DNA from: Demequina sp. TMPB413
GTDB lineage: Bacteria > Actinomycetota > Actinomycetes > Actinomycetales > Demequinaceae
Assembly (NCBI RefSeq): GCF_020447105.2
Contig: NZ_CP096184.1
Span: forward strand, 2,542,001 to 2,606,000
Direction of reading: 5' to 3'
DNA length: 64,000 nucleotides
Part shown: positions 1 to 9,215 of the stretch, piece by piece
How positions within the stretch are numbered: the stretch's first letter is position 1
Layout: each line of letters begins with the position of its first letter
Notes under the pieces: model-generated
Told to the model about the DNA's origin: nothing
What the model saw: the letters and a program-made list of their open reading frames with translations, nothing else
Databases searched by the model: none
Translations under genes and position numbers: made by a program

Positions 1-420
1 AAGGCGTTGCGAGTGAGGACGCTCGGGGCCGATGCGGGCGACCTCGCCGACCGACTCTTCCTCGAGACCCTTGTCCGCCTGCACCGCATGGGTGAGGGGG
101 TTGGCTTCACCGGCGTGCAACCAACAGGCACCGCCATTGATCCGGTGGTCAAGGCCGCCGACGAGGCGCTCGCCTTTGGCACGGACGATCGCCTGTTGCC
201 GATGGTGCCCGAGGAGCGCCGGGAGGAACTCCACAGGCGCTTCCACGCCGCGAACGCCGCCGCTTCCTTTGACGCCGACGACGTGGCGGCTGGCCGTCGT
301 TACCTCGCCGCTTACGTGGACTTCTTCAAGTTTGCCGAGGGCGACGACCACGATCACGGGCACGACGCTCGGGGCGGGCAGTGCCACGACCCCCGGCAAG
401 TACCTGCCCACGCCCACTAG
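1..420 (+). CDS. DUF6448 family protein, 5' end outside window
   Basis: The frame is open from the window edge, so the start lies upstream and 139 residues are visible. The pattern ADRLFLETLVRLHRMGEG, then a second alpha-helical block ending AGRRYLAAYVDFFKFAEG, matches my memory of the DUF6448 family, whose members usually open with an HCD-type motif that is not visible here. The C-terminus (about residues 113-139) is rich in His and Asp (DDHDHGHD, then CHD), which suggests metal binding. A signal-peptidase-like gene starts 9 bp downstream, so the two are probably co-transcribed. The biochemical function is unknown. Family assignment is moderately sure; metal binding is inference. Confidence 0.7.
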   Translation, partial: KALRVRTLGADAGDLADRLFLETLVRLHRMGEGVGFTGVQPTGTAIDPVVKAADEALAFGTDDRLLPMVPEERREELHRRFHAANAAASFDADDVAAGRRYLAAYVDFFKFAEGDDHDHGHDARGGQCHDPRQVPAHAH

Positions 421-429
421 GACGGCGCG

Positions 430-915
430 ATGAGTCGACTCGTCAGAGTGGTCGGCGGCTCCATGGCTCCCACCTTCCGCCCGTCCGACCTGCTGCTCAC
501 TCGGCGGGTCGGACGCGGCGGCAGGGGCGTCGGACGTGGGGAAGTGGTGGTGTTTCGACACGGCGGTGCGGTGATGATCAAGCGCGTGGTGGGCGTCGGC
601 GGCGACAGGATCGCTCTGGAGGCCGGCAAGCTGACGATCAACGGGGATCCCGTCGACGGCCAGCCCGCTGTGCGCGGGGCCTACCGGCACACGTGGACGG
701 TCCCGCCCGGCACCTACTTCGTGGCCGGGGACAACGCTGCGGTGTCCGATGACTCGCGCGTGTGGAGCGAGCCCTTTGTGGGGGCCGCGCATGTGCAGGC
801 AGTGGTGACACGCAGGCTGGCGCAATGGCCGGCGCGCTCGCCGCTTCCTGGGTGGCGCGGAGTTCGCGGTTTCATGCGCCTGCTGCGAGCTGCCGCAACG
901 CGTCGGATCGCGTGA
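430..915 (+). CDS. S26-family signal peptidase-like protein
   Basis: A 161-residue S26 serine protease of the signal peptidase I type. The nucleophile sits in GGSMAPT (Ser11), the general base in MIKRVVGVGGD (Lys51), and the conserved GDN..SDDSR box is at residues 100-110, so the Ser/Lys dyad is intact. There is no clear N-terminal membrane anchor: the catalytic Ser is at residue 11. This resembles the short S26 proteases that mature nickel superoxide dismutase rather than housekeeping LepB. It follows the DUF6448 gene by 9 bp, which makes that protein a candidate substrate (inference). Its 3' end overlaps the convergent crp-like gene by 44 bp. Confidence 0.8.
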   Translation: MSRLVRVVGGSMAPTFRPSDLLLTRRVGRGGRGVGRGEVVVFRHGGAVMIKRVVGVGGDRIALEAGKLTINGDPVDGQPAVRGAYRHTWTVPPGTYFVAGDNAAVSDDSRVWSEPFVGAAHVQAVVTRRLAQWPARSPLPGWRGVRGFMRLLRAAATRRIA

Positions 916-1549
916 TGGAGACTGATCGTCCCGACCCGATCCTGATGAGTCCCTGCGTGGCGAGCGACGCGAGCGCGCGGCTGAGGCTCTCTGGCGTGGT
1001 GTCGATGAGCGACGCGATGTCCTTCTTGGCCATCGGCAGATGTACAGTCTGAGCGCCGTCGACATTGGCCCCCGGCAGGCCGAGCAAGTACCCGGCGAGA
1101 CGGCTCTCGACATCGCGCGATGTGAGCGAGTTGAGGCGGTCTTCCGTCGCTGCCAGCCTTGCGCTCACGGTCGCGAGCATCCGCACCCCCGTTTCCGGGT
1201 ACTTGCGTACCAGCGCCAGGAGGTCATCGTGACGGAAGGCGCAGACCTGACAGTCGTCCAGTGCGGCGGCAAAGTCTCCAGGGGGTTGACCGGTGAACAC
1301 TGCCGTCTCTCCTGTGAACTCGCCGGGCCCCAGGACCCTCACCAGCTGCTCCGTTCCATCGGGGGAGATACGGAAGATCTTGAGGCGGCCCGTGTGCACC
1401 ACGAGCAGGCGGGCGGCCTCGTCCGAGGCGGAGTACGCGAGCTCGCCCACCTGCAGGCGCACCGGGCGGGCCACCCCGGCGACGCGCCGTTGCTCGTCCT
1501 CCGTGAGTCCGGCGAAAATCGGCACTCGCGTGACGCACGTGTCGACCAT
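872..1549 (-). CDS. Crp/Fnr-family transcriptional regulator
   Basis: A 225-residue regulator with an N-terminal cyclic-nucleotide-binding-like beta barrel (about 10-120) and a C-terminal winged helix (about 150-215; MAKKDIASLIDTTPESLSRALASL is the recognition-helix region, split here as MAKKDIASLIDTT then PESLSRALASL). The ATG at 1549 is preferred over longer frames because the family begins just before the VPIFAGL motif. Cysteines are few (C5 and two around residue 100), so an Fnr-type 4Fe-4S cluster is unlikely. The ligand is unknown. It lies 74 bp downstream of arsB on the same strand and may be read from the same transcript. Confidence 0.85.
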   Translation of the reverse strand: MVDTCVTRVPIFAGLTEDEQRRVAGVARPVRLQVGELAYSASDEAARLLVVHTGRLKIFRISPDGTEQLVRVLGPGEFTGETAVFTGQPPGDFAAALDDCQVCAFRHDDLLALVRKYPETGVRMLATVSARLAATEDRLNSLTSRDVESRLAGYLLGLPGANVDGAQTVHLPMAKKDIASLIDTTPESLSRALASLATQGLIRIGSGRSVSITRSDALRQLAAGA

Positions 1550-1623
1550 CGTGACAGCGTATCCGGCGAGGCGGCGAGGCGGCGGTGCGGACGCGGTGGC
1601 GCAGTGGTCCCGCTGCGGCCCTG

Positions 1624-3081
1624 TTAGGCGCCGATCAGGCTCAGCCAACCGACGAGCGCGAGCAGCGTGATGGCCAACACGGGGATGGTCAGGACGATGC
1701 CCACCTTGAAATACGTTCCCCATCCGATGTGCATCCCCTTGCGGTCGAGCACGTGCAGCCACAACAGCGTCGCGAGGCTGCCGATCGGAGTGATCTTGGG
1801 CCCAAGGTCGGAGCCGATGACGTTGGCGTAGATCATGAACTGCTGCGTGAGACCCGTCGCGCCTGACGCCTCAATGCCGAGCGCGGCTACCAGCACGGTG
1901 GGCATGTTGTTCATGATGGAGGACAGGCCCGCGACGAGGAACCCAGTTCCCCCCGCGGCCGCGAGAGGGCCATGGTCGCCGAACCACGCGAAGACGTCGC
2001 CGAGCGAGTCGGTGAGTCCTTGGTTGCGCAGCCCGTAGACCACCAGGTACATGCCAAGGCTGAAGAGGACCACCTGCCATGGCGCCGACTTCAGCACTGG
2101 CATCACGGGGATGCGGCCCGGCGCGGTGGCAACGGGTGCTGCGGTGGAGCCGGCGGCCCCGGCGTCGGCGTCGCCAACGCCCTCCACTTCGATCAGGGCG
2201 GCCCGAGCGTCGGCGTCGCCGGCCCCTGAAGATACCTGGGCGTGCGCGTCGACGGGCGCCGTCCTTGCGAAGGCCCAGGTGGGCTTCCTGGCCGCGATCA
2301 GCAAGATCGCGACGGCGCCGAGCCCGGCGACGGCGGCGATGGGAACGCCGAGGGGGTCGGCCGCGAAGTAGCCGACGAGGAGGGCGGCCAGCACCACCCA
2401 CCCAGCCCTGAAGGTGAGGCGGTCGTGGATGGCGTCGGCCGGCCGCGCAAGGTCGGCGACGTCGTACCTGCCGGGGATGGACTTGCGGAAGTAGATGCGC
2501 AGCACAAGCAAACTCGCTGCGAGCGAGACGATGCTCACCGGGATCATGACGAGGGCGTAGCGGGCAAAGCCGATGTCGAAGAAGTCGGCCGAGACGATGT
2601 TGACCAAGTTCGACACGACGAGCGGCAGGCTGGTGCTATCGGCCACGAAGCCGGTGGCCATGACGTACGCGAAGGCGGCCTTGGGGTCGAACTTGAGCGC
2701 CAAGAGCATCTGATAGACGATCGGCGTCAGGATGAGGGCAGCGCCATCGTTGGCGAAGAAGGCTGCGATCGCGGCCCCAAGAACGACGATGAGGTTGAAC
2801 AGCATCCGCCCGTTGCCGCGGCCCCACCGCGCGACGTGCAGGGCGGCCCACTCGAAGGTGCCTGCCTCGTCGAGCACCAGCGAGATCAGGATGATGGCCA
2901 CAAAGGTGAGGGTCGCGTTCCACACGATGACCCACACGTCTGGCACGTCGCTGAACTGCACGACGCTGGTGATGAGCGCGAGCGCCGCGCCGCCGAGGGC
3001 GGTCCAGCCGATGCCGAGCCCGCGCGGCTGCCAGATCACCAGAGTGAGGGTCAGGACGAAGATGATGACGGCGATCAACAA
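1624..3081 (-). CDS. arsB: Arsenite efflux permease (ArsB-type)
   Basis: A 485-residue polytopic membrane protein of the ArsB/NhaD superfamily that exports arsenite or antimonite across the cytoplasmic membrane. The N-terminus ([19 protein letters not shown]) closely resembles enterobacterial ArsB, and the conserved [15 protein letters not shown] and [13 protein letters not shown] segments are present. About 10-12 membrane segments are visible. The central cytoplasmic loop (about 275-330) is longer and richer in Ala and Asp than in classical ArsB. It is divergent from an arsR gene 113 bp away, which supports arsenic-responsive control. Confidence 0.9.
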   Translation of the reverse strand: MLIAVIIFVLTLTLVIWQPRGLGIGWTALGGAALALITSVVQFSDVPDVWVIVWNATLTFVAIILISLVLDEAGTFEWAALHVARWGRGNGRMLFNLIVVLGAAIAAFFANDGAALILTPIVYQMLLALKFDPKAAFAYVMATGFVADSTSLPLVVSNLVNIVSADFFDIGFARYALVMIPVSIVSLAASLLVLRIYFRKSIPGRYDVADLARPADAIHDRLTFRAGWVVLAALLVGYFAADPLGVPIAAVAGLGAVAILLIAARKPTWAFARTAPVDAHAQVSSGAGDADARAALIEVEGVGDADAGAAGSTAAPVATAPGRIPVMPVLKSAPWQVVLFSLGMYLVVYGLRNQGLTDSLGDVFAWFGDHGPLAAAGGTGFLVAGLSSIMNNMPTVLVAALGIEASGATGLTQQFMIYANVIGSDLGPKITPIGSLATLLWLHVLDRKGMHIGWGTYFKVGIVLTIPVLAITLLALVGWLSLIGA

Positions 3082-3194
3082 GGGCTTTCTCCACGTTCTG
3101 GTCAGGGGTAGAGCGACTCGGGCGCCGAGCGGGACTCACACACATCATGATCCGCTGATATAACGCTTCACTGATGCACGGTAGCGTATGAACC
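3082..3194. promoter_or_regulatory. Divergent arsB/arsR promoter region
   Basis: This short region must hold both promoters. On the + strand TAGCGT (3182-3187) lies 7 bases before the arsR ATG and fits a -10 element for a leaderless message. The pentamer CTGAT recurs at 3155-3159 and 3171-3175 and is a candidate ArsR contact. No clean palindrome was found, so the operator assignment is weak. Confidence 0.4.
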
Positions 3195-3539
3195 ATGAGC
3201 CAGGTCACCACCCCTACACCGCGGGTGCCGTTCCCCGCTTCTCTGGCAGGCCAGTTCGCGCTGCTCGCTGACCCGTTGCGGCTGAGGATCGTGGAGGCGC
3301 TCGCGAGTGAGCAGTTGTGCACGTGCCACCTGATCGACGTCACTGGCGCGCGCCAAAGCACCATCAGCAATCAGTTGCGGGTGCTGCGGGAGGCCGGCGT
3401 GGTGACCAGCGAGGCGGAGGGGCGTTACACCTGGTATCGGCTTGCGCCCGGCGGATTCGCCGACGCTCTACGCGCCCTGTCAGGGGTTGTCATCCAGGGG
3501 CCCGAGGCTCCACGGCTGCGCCCCGCCTGCGCGACGTGA
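3195..3539 (+). CDS. arsR: ArsR/SmtB-family arsenic-responsive repressor
   Basis: A 114-residue winged-helix repressor. The alpha-3 segment EQLCTCHLIDV carries Cys42-x-Cys44, the classical As(III)/Sb(III)-sensing pair, followed by the DNA-recognition helix (STISNQLRVLREAGVV, about 56-71) and the beta wing (EGRYTWYRL). Loss of DNA binding on metalloid binding should derepress the divergent arsB. The ATG at 3195 has a -10-like hexamer 7 bases upstream and no Shine-Dalgarno sequence. The sensing type is well supported by the CxC motif and the arsB neighbour. Confidence 0.9.
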   Translation: MSQVTTPTPRVPFPASLAGQFALLADPLRLRIVEALASEQLCTCHLIDVTGARQSTISNQLRVLREAGVVTSEAEGRYTWYRLAPGGFADALRALSGVVIQGPEAPRLRPACAT

Positions 3540-3584
3540 GGGTAGTGCCCGCGCATCGCCGCGTTGCCAGCGGGTCTTGCGCCG

Positions 3585-4508
3585 TCACTCGCGAAGCTCG
3601 CGGCGCCCCGCCTCGCCGTCAGGGCTTGGCACGGGAACGCACAGCGTGATCGACTTTGGGCGCACCTTGATCTTGAGTTTCTTTGCCTTCTTGCGGACTC
3701 CCCCATCAAGCTCGTAAGCAGTCGGTTTGTCAAAAGTCACCTTGATGCGCGATCCGCGCGCGGTGACAACAAACGGGGAGTTCTCCGTGCGGCCCAACAC
3801 CATCGTGCCGAGGGTGCGAATCCACTGCGCTTGACTCTTTGCGGTGACGATGCCGACCTCGAGGAGGCCGTCATCCGGGCGCGACCCGTCGAACACCTCG
3901 ACCCCGCCGAAGACCTCTCTCACGTTACCCACCAGCACACACGTGATCTTGCCCTCGTGGAACTTGCGACCCTCCACCTTGACCTTGGCTTTCACCGGGC
4001 TTGCCTCAAGGTTCTTAGCGCCCGACCACAGGTATGCGGCACGTCCAAAGCGGTCCTTCAGCCCGTCATCGGCGCCTTGGATCATCAAGGCGTCGAGCCC
4101 CGCGCCGGCCATCACTGCGAAGTGCTCGCCGTTGACCTTCCCCGTGTCGAGGGCCCGCCGCTCTCCGTGAAGGCCGATTTCCACGGCTTGCGAGACATCT
4201 TGGGGTATTCCGAGGTTGGTGGCGAGTAGGTTCCCCGTTCCAGCGGGCAGGATGGCGATGGCCGAGTCGGAGCCAGCCACGACGTCAATGCACCGCCTGA
4301 CCGTGCCATCGCCGCCCCACACAAAAATGATGTCGGCGCCCTTGGCGAGGGCCTGCTTCGCACACTCCGGCGCCTGCTTACCCCTGGCGACCTCGTACCA
4401 CAGGGGTTCGGGGAATCCTGCGTCGTGGAGGACGCTGCGCAACTCGCCAAGTCCTCCACCAAAAGTCTTCTTTGCGTGGGCAACGACAGCAATAGTGGTC
4501 ACAGTCAT
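3585..4508 (-). CDS. Diacylglycerol/sphingosine kinase-family lipid kinase
   Basis: A 307-residue member of the DAGK catalytic family. The nucleotide-binding GGDGTV (65-70) and the substrate-loop PAGTGNLLATNLG (88-100) are canonical. The C-terminal domain contains the conserved FDGSRPDDGLLEV and YELDGG segments. It probably phosphorylates a lipid alcohol such as diacylglycerol at the membrane; the exact substrate cannot be told. The ATG at 4508 was chosen over longer frames because GGAAGGA directly precedes it and the family starts just before the first beta strand. It is convergent with arsR. Confidence 0.88.
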   Translation of the reverse strand: MTVTTIAVVAHAKKTFGGGLGELRSVLHDAGFPEPLWYEVARGKQAPECAKQALAKGADIIFVWGGDGTVRRCIDVVAGSDSAIAILPAGTGNLLATNLGIPQDVSQAVEIGLHGERRALDTGKVNGEHFAVMAGAGLDALMIQGADDGLKDRFGRAAYLWSGAKNLEASPVKAKVKVEGRKFHEGKITCVLVGNVREVFGGVEVFDGSRPDDGLLEVGIVTAKSQAQWIRTLGTMVLGRTENSPFVVTARGSRIKVTFDKPTAYELDGGVRKKAKKLKIKVRPKSITLCVPVPSPDGEAGRRELRE

Positions 4509-4614
4509 CCTTCCGCGGGGACCGCGTCCCCGGCTAGGCGTCCTGGCGTGAGTCGGATGCATGGGCGGAGGGCTGGCAGGGTCGACGTGCGGGTTGTTTG
4601 CCAGCGACGATATG

Positions 4615-4688
4615 TGGAGCGGGTGACGGGAATCGAACCCGCGCTATCAGCTTGGGAAGCTGAAGTTCTACCATTGAACTACACCCGC
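4615..4688 (-). tRNA. tRNA-Gly (anticodon CCC)
   Basis: The minus strand folds into a cloverleaf: a 7-bp acceptor stem (GCGGGTG/CACCCGC), a D arm, an anticodon stem TCAGC/GCTGA enclosing the 7-base loop TTCCCAA, and a T arm with GGGTTCGATTCCC. The loop gives anticodon CCC, which reads GGG glycine codons. Discriminator T is followed by an encoded CCA (4615-4617). Confidence 0.95.
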
Positions 4689-4738
4689 ATGCGCCCTGGG
4701 CGCGGTACCCATTCTAGGCCCACACGCCAAGCGGGACG

Positions 4739-5668
4739 TCAAGCGCGAGGTTGGGCCACCAGGGTGAATGCCGTCGACCTGGTCTCGCCGGGCTGCACGA
4801 GGAACACGCCAGTGCCCTCCGCCCCTTGAGCCTCGAGGTTGAATCCGTCGTTCCCGTTGGTCACCGGCTCGACCGCAAAGTACGGCACGTCGACCGGCAA
4901 GTAGACCACGGCGTGCTCGAGCAGGGCCCCGGCCTCGATATCGACCGTCAGGGCTCCCGGGTAGTCGATGGTCGCCAGCGTGGAGGACGTCCGGTGCGTG
5001 AAGCAGCCGTCCATGAACTCCTCGCCCAAAGGCTTCATGTCGCGGAAGTCGAGGCGGCCAGAGACCTCTTGAGGGGCCCCTGTCGGCAGGCAGCCCACTA
5101 CCGGGTAGGAGGTCATGCAATTGATCTGCAACTGCGTCGGCTCCCCGCCGGTCAACTCACGTGAGGCAAGCTCCCTGACAAAGTACGGGTGGTGACCAAG
5201 CCCTGCCGGGAACGTCTCGTGCGCGTCGTTGGTGATCTCCATGTGCCACGTGAAGCGCTCTTCGTCCAACTCATACGTGAAGCGAGCGGTGAACGGCCAC
5301 GGGAAGTTGACGCCGTACACTCCGCGCGACACGAACTCGAGCGTGGCCGACGTGGGCGTCTGCTCCACGACCGCCCACGGGAACTCGATGCCCGTGCCAT
5401 GAATCGCGGTGCCATCTTCGAAGTTGACGCGCAACTGGTATGTCTTGCCCGCCCACTGGAACGCGGCGTCCCTGATGCGGTTCGACCACGGAACCAAGGG
5501 GAACGACGCCGTCGACCAGACGTCGTCAAGGGCGTCTGCTTGGGTGGGGCGCAGCACGTCGACCCACTCGCCCCCTACCCGCACGCGGCCGAACGCGACG
5601 GAGCCGCCGGTGGCGGGAACGAGCCCCACCTGCCAGTAGTCGTTTTCCAGGGTGACGATGTTGGTCAT
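4739..5668 (-). CDS. Aldose 1-epimerase-family protein
   Basis: A 309-residue galactose-mutarotase superfamily protein. Conserved features are the NRIRD segment (63-67), His90, the catalytic acid in GLGHHPYF (His160) and the catalytic base in AVEPVTN (Glu267), so the active site looks complete. Family members interconvert the alpha and beta anomers of aldoses or hexose-6-phosphates. The sugar specificity is not readable. It lies alone between the tRNA-Gly gene and the LURP-one-like gene. Confidence 0.88.
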   Translation of the reverse strand: MTNIVTLENDYWQVGLVPATGGSVAFGRVRVGGEWVDVLRPTQADALDDVWSTASFPLVPWSNRIRDAAFQWAGKTYQLRVNFEDGTAIHGTGIEFPWAVVEQTPTSATLEFVSRGVYGVNFPWPFTARFTYELDEERFTWHMEITNDAHETFPAGLGHHPYFVRELASRELTGGEPTQLQINCMTSYPVVGCLPTGAPQEVSGRLDFRDMKPLGEEFMDGCFTHRTSSTLATIDYPGALTVDIEAGALLEHAVVYLPVDVPYFAVEPVTNGNDGFNLEAQGAEGTGVFLVQPGETRSTAFTLVAQPRA

Positions 5669-5739
5669 GGTGACATTGTGACTGATGAGACCCGCGCCAG
5701 CCCCGACCTAGTGCCCAGCCGTGTCGCGAGCGTCATCGG

Positions 5740-6297
5740 CTACCGGTTCTGAAGGGCGTCGAGGCCCACCGCAACGGCCTGCAGCAGACGGGTGTCGTAG
5801 CCCTCGGCCGTGACGGTCACTTGGTACGTGTCGCGCAGGCCCCACTTGCGGACGATCTCCATGACGGGGCGATCTTGCGCCAAGAAAGCGAAGTCATACG
5901 GAATGAAGCCGAAGTCTGTGAAGCGCCGAATGATGGCGTACACGGCCGACTTCTCTTGGCCCCTGACTTGCGGCTGGCCCGGCTGGTCGATGAGCCACGT
6001 GGAGTTCAGCAGCGAGGCCGCGAAGTCCTTGTGGAAGGTGCCGATGGCCTGGCCTGCACCGTCGTACACGTCCACAACGGACCTGATGTCGAGCACGTTG
6101 CGCGCCTTGAACGTGAACAGCACGCTGCTCTTGGAGTCATCGGTGTAGAAGACCACCTCTTCACGCATCTTCATGCGCTTCTGCTGGGCAAAGCCAAGCA
6201 TGGAGGTGGGCTGCCATTGGGCGTCGACGCTCCAGATCTCGTATCGGTTGACCATCGCTGCAAAGCGCTGCTTGATGAGGAAGTTCTGCTCTGTCAT
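5740..6297 (-). CDS. LURP-one-related (Tubby C2-like) protein
   Basis: A 185-residue beta-rich protein without signal peptide or membrane segment. The run FLIKQRF, MREEVVFYTDD, LFTFKARNVLDIRSVVDVYD and IGTFHKDF follows the strand order of the LURP-one/scramblase-like Tubby-C2 fold, here fused to a longer C-terminal strand set. No enzymatic motif is visible and the role is unknown. TAACGT lies 7 bases before the ATG, which fits a leaderless transcript. The fold assignment is moderately sure. Confidence 0.7.
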   Translation of the reverse strand: MTEQNFLIKQRFAAMVNRYEIWSVDAQWQPTSMLGFAQQKRMKMREEVVFYTDDSKSSVLFTFKARNVLDIRSVVDVYDGAGQAIGTFHKDFAASLLNSTWLIDQPGQPQVRGQEKSAVYAIIRRFTDFGFIPYDFAFLAQDRPVMEIVRKWGLRDTYQVTVTAEGYDTRLLQAVAVGLDALQNR

Positions 6298-6527
6298 AGG
6301 GGCGACGTTAGCGTGACCACGGCAGGCTCAGCGCCAGGCGCGCGAGGCGGCCGACGCTGGGCGGGGCAAGTTGGCACGCTGCGGCCGCAGCACGGCCCCT
6401 TACGGGAGGAATGCTCGCTTTGCACGCCGTGTTGCCCCTAGTAACGCCCTTGTGGCGGACGCCGTCCGGCGCCAACGTCGGGCGCGCGTGGCACGACCGT
6501 GGCACGACCGAAAGACAGGAGGAACTC

Positions 6528-6770
6528 ATGGCTATCGGTACCGGCATTTTCTTGATTGTGGTGGGCGCCGTGCTCACCTTCGCCGTCAACGCCACCGTGG
6601 ATGTGGTGAACCTGGATGTGATGGGCTGGATCAGCATGATCGCTGGTGCGCTCGCGATCATCGTCTCGCTGATCGTCAACGCCCAAAGCCGTCGGACAAC
6701 GCACCGCGAGGTCTACCAGGACCGCGCCGCGACCCAGCGGCCGCCAGAGTCAGGCACGCGCGGCGTCTAG
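6528..6770 (+). CDS. DUF6458-family small membrane protein
   Basis: An 80-residue protein with two hydrophobic helices (about 3-24 and 31-52) and a short charged C-terminal tail. The GTGIFLIVVGAVLTFAV opening followed by a second helix is typical of the actinobacterial DUF6458 family. The ATG at 6528 is chosen because AGGAGG at 6517-6522 gives an ideal ribosome-binding site; a longer frame upstream lacks one. The function is unknown. Confidence 0.8.
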   Translation: MAIGTGIFLIVVGAVLTFAVNATVDVVNLDVMGWISMIAGALAIIVSLIVNAQSRRTTHREVYQDRAATQRPPESGTRGV

Positions 6771-6784
6771 GCGAGGTCGGTCCC

Positions 6785-8062
6785 TTAAGGGTCCGGGATC
6801 TGGACCTCGGGGATCGCGGTGACCTTGAGGAACGGCCGTCGTGGCGACAGCGCCACGTCGAGCCGTCCCTTCACCACTTGCCTCGCCAAGACGGCCACCA
6901 CGACCGCGAGCGCTGTGATCGAGCCAACGGCAATCGCGAGCCTGGGCCCAAGGTGCTCGCCGACCCAACCAACGGCGGGTGAGCCCAGCGGGTTCGCCCC
7001 CATCAGGACCATCATGTAGAGCGCCATGACGCGGCCCCTCATGGCAGCAGGCGTGGTGGTCTGCACCGTCGCGTTCGCCGCGGTGAGCATCGTGAGGGCG
7101 GTGAAACCCACAGGGATGCCCGAGAGTGCGTACGTCCAATAGGTCGGCATGACGGCCATCACTGCGCTCGCGGCAGCGAAGCCAGCAGCGGCCATCACGA
7201 CCAGCCGCGCCGACGGCGCCTCGCGGCGAGCCGCCATAATCGCGCCAGTCAGCGACCCGATCGCGAGGATTGTGCCGAGCATTCCGTACGCCTCGGGCCC
7301 CTTGTCGAACTCGATGCGCGCCATCATGGCGCTCGTGAGTTGTAAGTTGAGACCGAAAGTGGACACGACGCTCACCACCACAAAGATGATCATGAGGTCG
7401 CGCCGCCCCCGCACGTAGCGGAGGCCGTCGATCACCTGGCCCGGCGAGCGCGGCGCGCGCTCCTGGGCGTGGAAATCGCCCCCTCGCATCACGGCGAGCG
7501 CGACGAGCGTGGCCGCGAACGTCGCCCCGTTGATGATGAACACCCAGCCGGTGCCGACCACCGCGATCAGTACTCCGGCGACTCCTGGCCCGATCAGACG
7601 TGCCGCGTTGAAGGATGCGGAGTTGAGGCCGACGGCGTTGGCCAGTTGCTTACGAGGAACTAGGTCCCCGACGAAGGTCTGGCGCGCCGGGGCGTCGAAG
7701 GCGGTGACGATCCCGAGGGCAAGGGCAAAGCCGTAGACGTGCAGGAGTTCTGCGGAGCCAGCTAGGACGAGAACGCCGAGGCCGAGCCCCAGTGCGCCAG
7801 AGAGCGTCTGCGTCACCATCAGCATCTTGCGGTGGTCGACCCTGTCGGCGACCACGCCCGTGAACGGGCCGAGCAGCAAGAACGGGAGGAACTGCAGCCC
7901 CGTCGTGATACCTACCGCCACGCCAGAGTCGTCGGTGAGCACCGTCAGCACCAGCCAGTCTTGGGCGATGCGCTGCATCCAGGTGCCGAGGTTCGACACG
8001 AGGGCGCTGGCGAACCAGAGCCTGTAGTTGAGGATGCTGAGCGAGCTGAAGGTGTTTCTCAT
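6785..8062 (-). CDS. MFS transporter (EntS-like exporter family)
   Basis: A 425-residue major facilitator protein with about 12 membrane helices. The opening FSSLSILNYRLWFASALVSNLGTWMQRIAQ pattern (FSSLSILNYRLW, then NLGTWMQRIAQDWL) and the ADRVDHRKML loop after TM2 are typical of the MFS_3/EntS-like exporter group, which includes siderophore and drug exporters. The substrate is unknown. The C-terminus ends with a short hydrophilic tail. It converges on the DUF6458 gene, 14 bp away. Confidence 0.85.
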   Translation of the reverse strand: MRNTFSSLSILNYRLWFASALVSNLGTWMQRIAQDWLVLTVLTDDSGVAVGITTGLQFLPFLLLGPFTGVVADRVDHRKMLMVTQTLSGALGLGLGVLVLAGSAELLHVYGFALALGIVTAFDAPARQTFVGDLVPRKQLANAVGLNSASFNAARLIGPGVAGVLIAVVGTGWVFIINGATFAATLVALAVMRGGDFHAQERAPRSPGQVIDGLRYVRGRRDLMIIFVVVSVVSTFGLNLQLTSAMMARIEFDKGPEAYGMLGTILAIGSLTGAIMAARREAPSARLVVMAAAGFAAASAVMAVMPTYWTYALSGIPVGFTALTMLTAANATVQTTTPAAMRGRVMALYMMVLMGANPLGSPAVGWVGEHLGPRLAIAVGSITALAVVVAVLARQVVKGRLDVALSPRRPFLKVTAIPEVQIPDP

Positions 8063-8149
8063 TCCTAGTGGGAAACGGTACGCCTCCGCCAGGGCATTCC
8101 TCCGTCCTCAAGTCCCGGCGACCCGGCCCCGCTACTCAAGCCCGGCTGG

Positions 8150-9139
8150 CTACGGCACCGAGACGACCACCTTGCCTCTAGCATGACGCGAGGCGACGCG
8201 CTCCATTGCCTCGCGGCCGTGGGCCAGGCTGAACATCGTGTCGACGGGAACCGTCAGGGATCCGTCGGCGAGCATGTCCGCCAGAAGGGCGAGATCCTCC
8301 CGGTTCGGCGACGAGTAGAAGGAGCCGATGCGCTTGCGGAGCACCTTGCCCCGCCACATCGCCTTGACCACGCGGGCGAGGGCTCCACCATCGGGGCCTC
8401 GCTCTCCGCTGTTGGGCAGCAGGATCCCAGTGGGGGTTGTGAGCTTCTCCAGCGCGAGCATGCGGTCTGCTCCCACGTTGTCGAAGATGAGATCGAAGCG
8501 CTCCTCCAGATCGAGCACGCTCTGGGTTGCGTAGTCGATGACGCGGTGTGCTCCGAGGTCTCTTACTTGCTGCGCCTTCGCTGCGGAGCACACCCCCGTC
8601 ACGGTGGCCCCGGCAGCGGCGGCCATCTGCACCGCGAAGGAGCCGATGCCGCCGGCGGCGCCGATGATCAGCACGTGGTCGCCGGGCCCAACCGGCCGCA
8701 CCCTCAGCCCATGGAGCGCCGCGAGGCCCGCCATCGTCGTGCCCGCCGCGGCCTCAAAGGTGACGCCCGCCGGGATCCTCGCCAGGTCGTCGGCCGCGGC
8801 AAGGGCATACTCGGCGAGCGATCCCCTGCCCGCGCCGAAGACCTCGTCGCCCACGCTCCACTCGGTGACGTCGGCGCCCACCGCCTCGACCACGCCGGCA
8901 ACGTCGCTGCCACGAATCGTGCGGCGCGGCCGACGCAGTCCCAACCCCAGGCGGACGACGCCCGGTCTGCCTCTGGTGAGGAACACGTCGGCCGGGTTCA
9001 GAGCCGCCGCCTTCACGCGGAGCAAGACGTCACGCCGGCCGGGCGTCGGGACAGGGGCGAGACCGGTGGTGAGCACGTCTGGCTCGCCGTAGCGGTCGTG
9101 CATGACGGCGGTCATGGTCGTGGTGCGGGTGGTGATCAT
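8150..9139 (-). CDS. Zinc-independent MDR-family quinone reductase/alcohol dehydrogenase
   Basis: A 329-residue medium-chain dehydrogenase/reductase with an N-terminal GroES-like domain (about 10-130), then a Rossmann domain with IIGAAGGIGSFAVQMA (about 158-173) for NAD(P). The structural-zinc cysteines are absent, placing it with quinone oxidoreductase-like enzymes. The substrate is unknown. The ATG at 9139 has GGAGG six bases upstream, which decides the start over a longer upstream frame. It sits 76 bp downstream of the MMPL gene on the same strand and may be co-expressed. Confidence 0.85.
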   Translation of the reverse strand: MITTRTTTMTAVMHDRYGEPDVLTTGLAPVPTPGRRDVLLRVKAAALNPADVFLTRGRPGVVRLGLGLRRPRRTIRGSDVAGVVEAVGADVTEWSVGDEVFGAGRGSLAEYALAAADDLARIPAGVTFEAAAGTTMAGLAALHGLRVRPVGPGDHVLIIGAAGGIGSFAVQMAAAAGATVTGVCSAAKAQQVRDLGAHRVIDYATQSVLDLEERFDLIFDNVGADRMLALEKLTTPTGILLPNSGERGPDGGALARVVKAMWRGKVLRKRIGSFYSSPNREDLALLADMLADGSLTVPVDTMFSLAHGREAMERVASRHARGKVVVSVP

Positions 9140-9215
9140 GGTCCCTCCAAGGGGGATTGAGTGGTGCCGCGCGCCGCCGACGCTGGGATCGGGCCGGCGG
9201 CGCGCCGATGGTGGG

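Noticed and set aside
872..1762. Longer Crp-family protein starting at 1762
   Set aside because: The first 71 residues are Arg/His-rich and overlap arsB antisense-free sequence without family motifs; ATG 1549 fits the family.
8183..9160. Long open frame antisense to the MDR oxidoreductase gene
   Set aside because: It is the usual GC-driven antisense frame. The minus-strand protein has the full GroES and Rossmann motifs.
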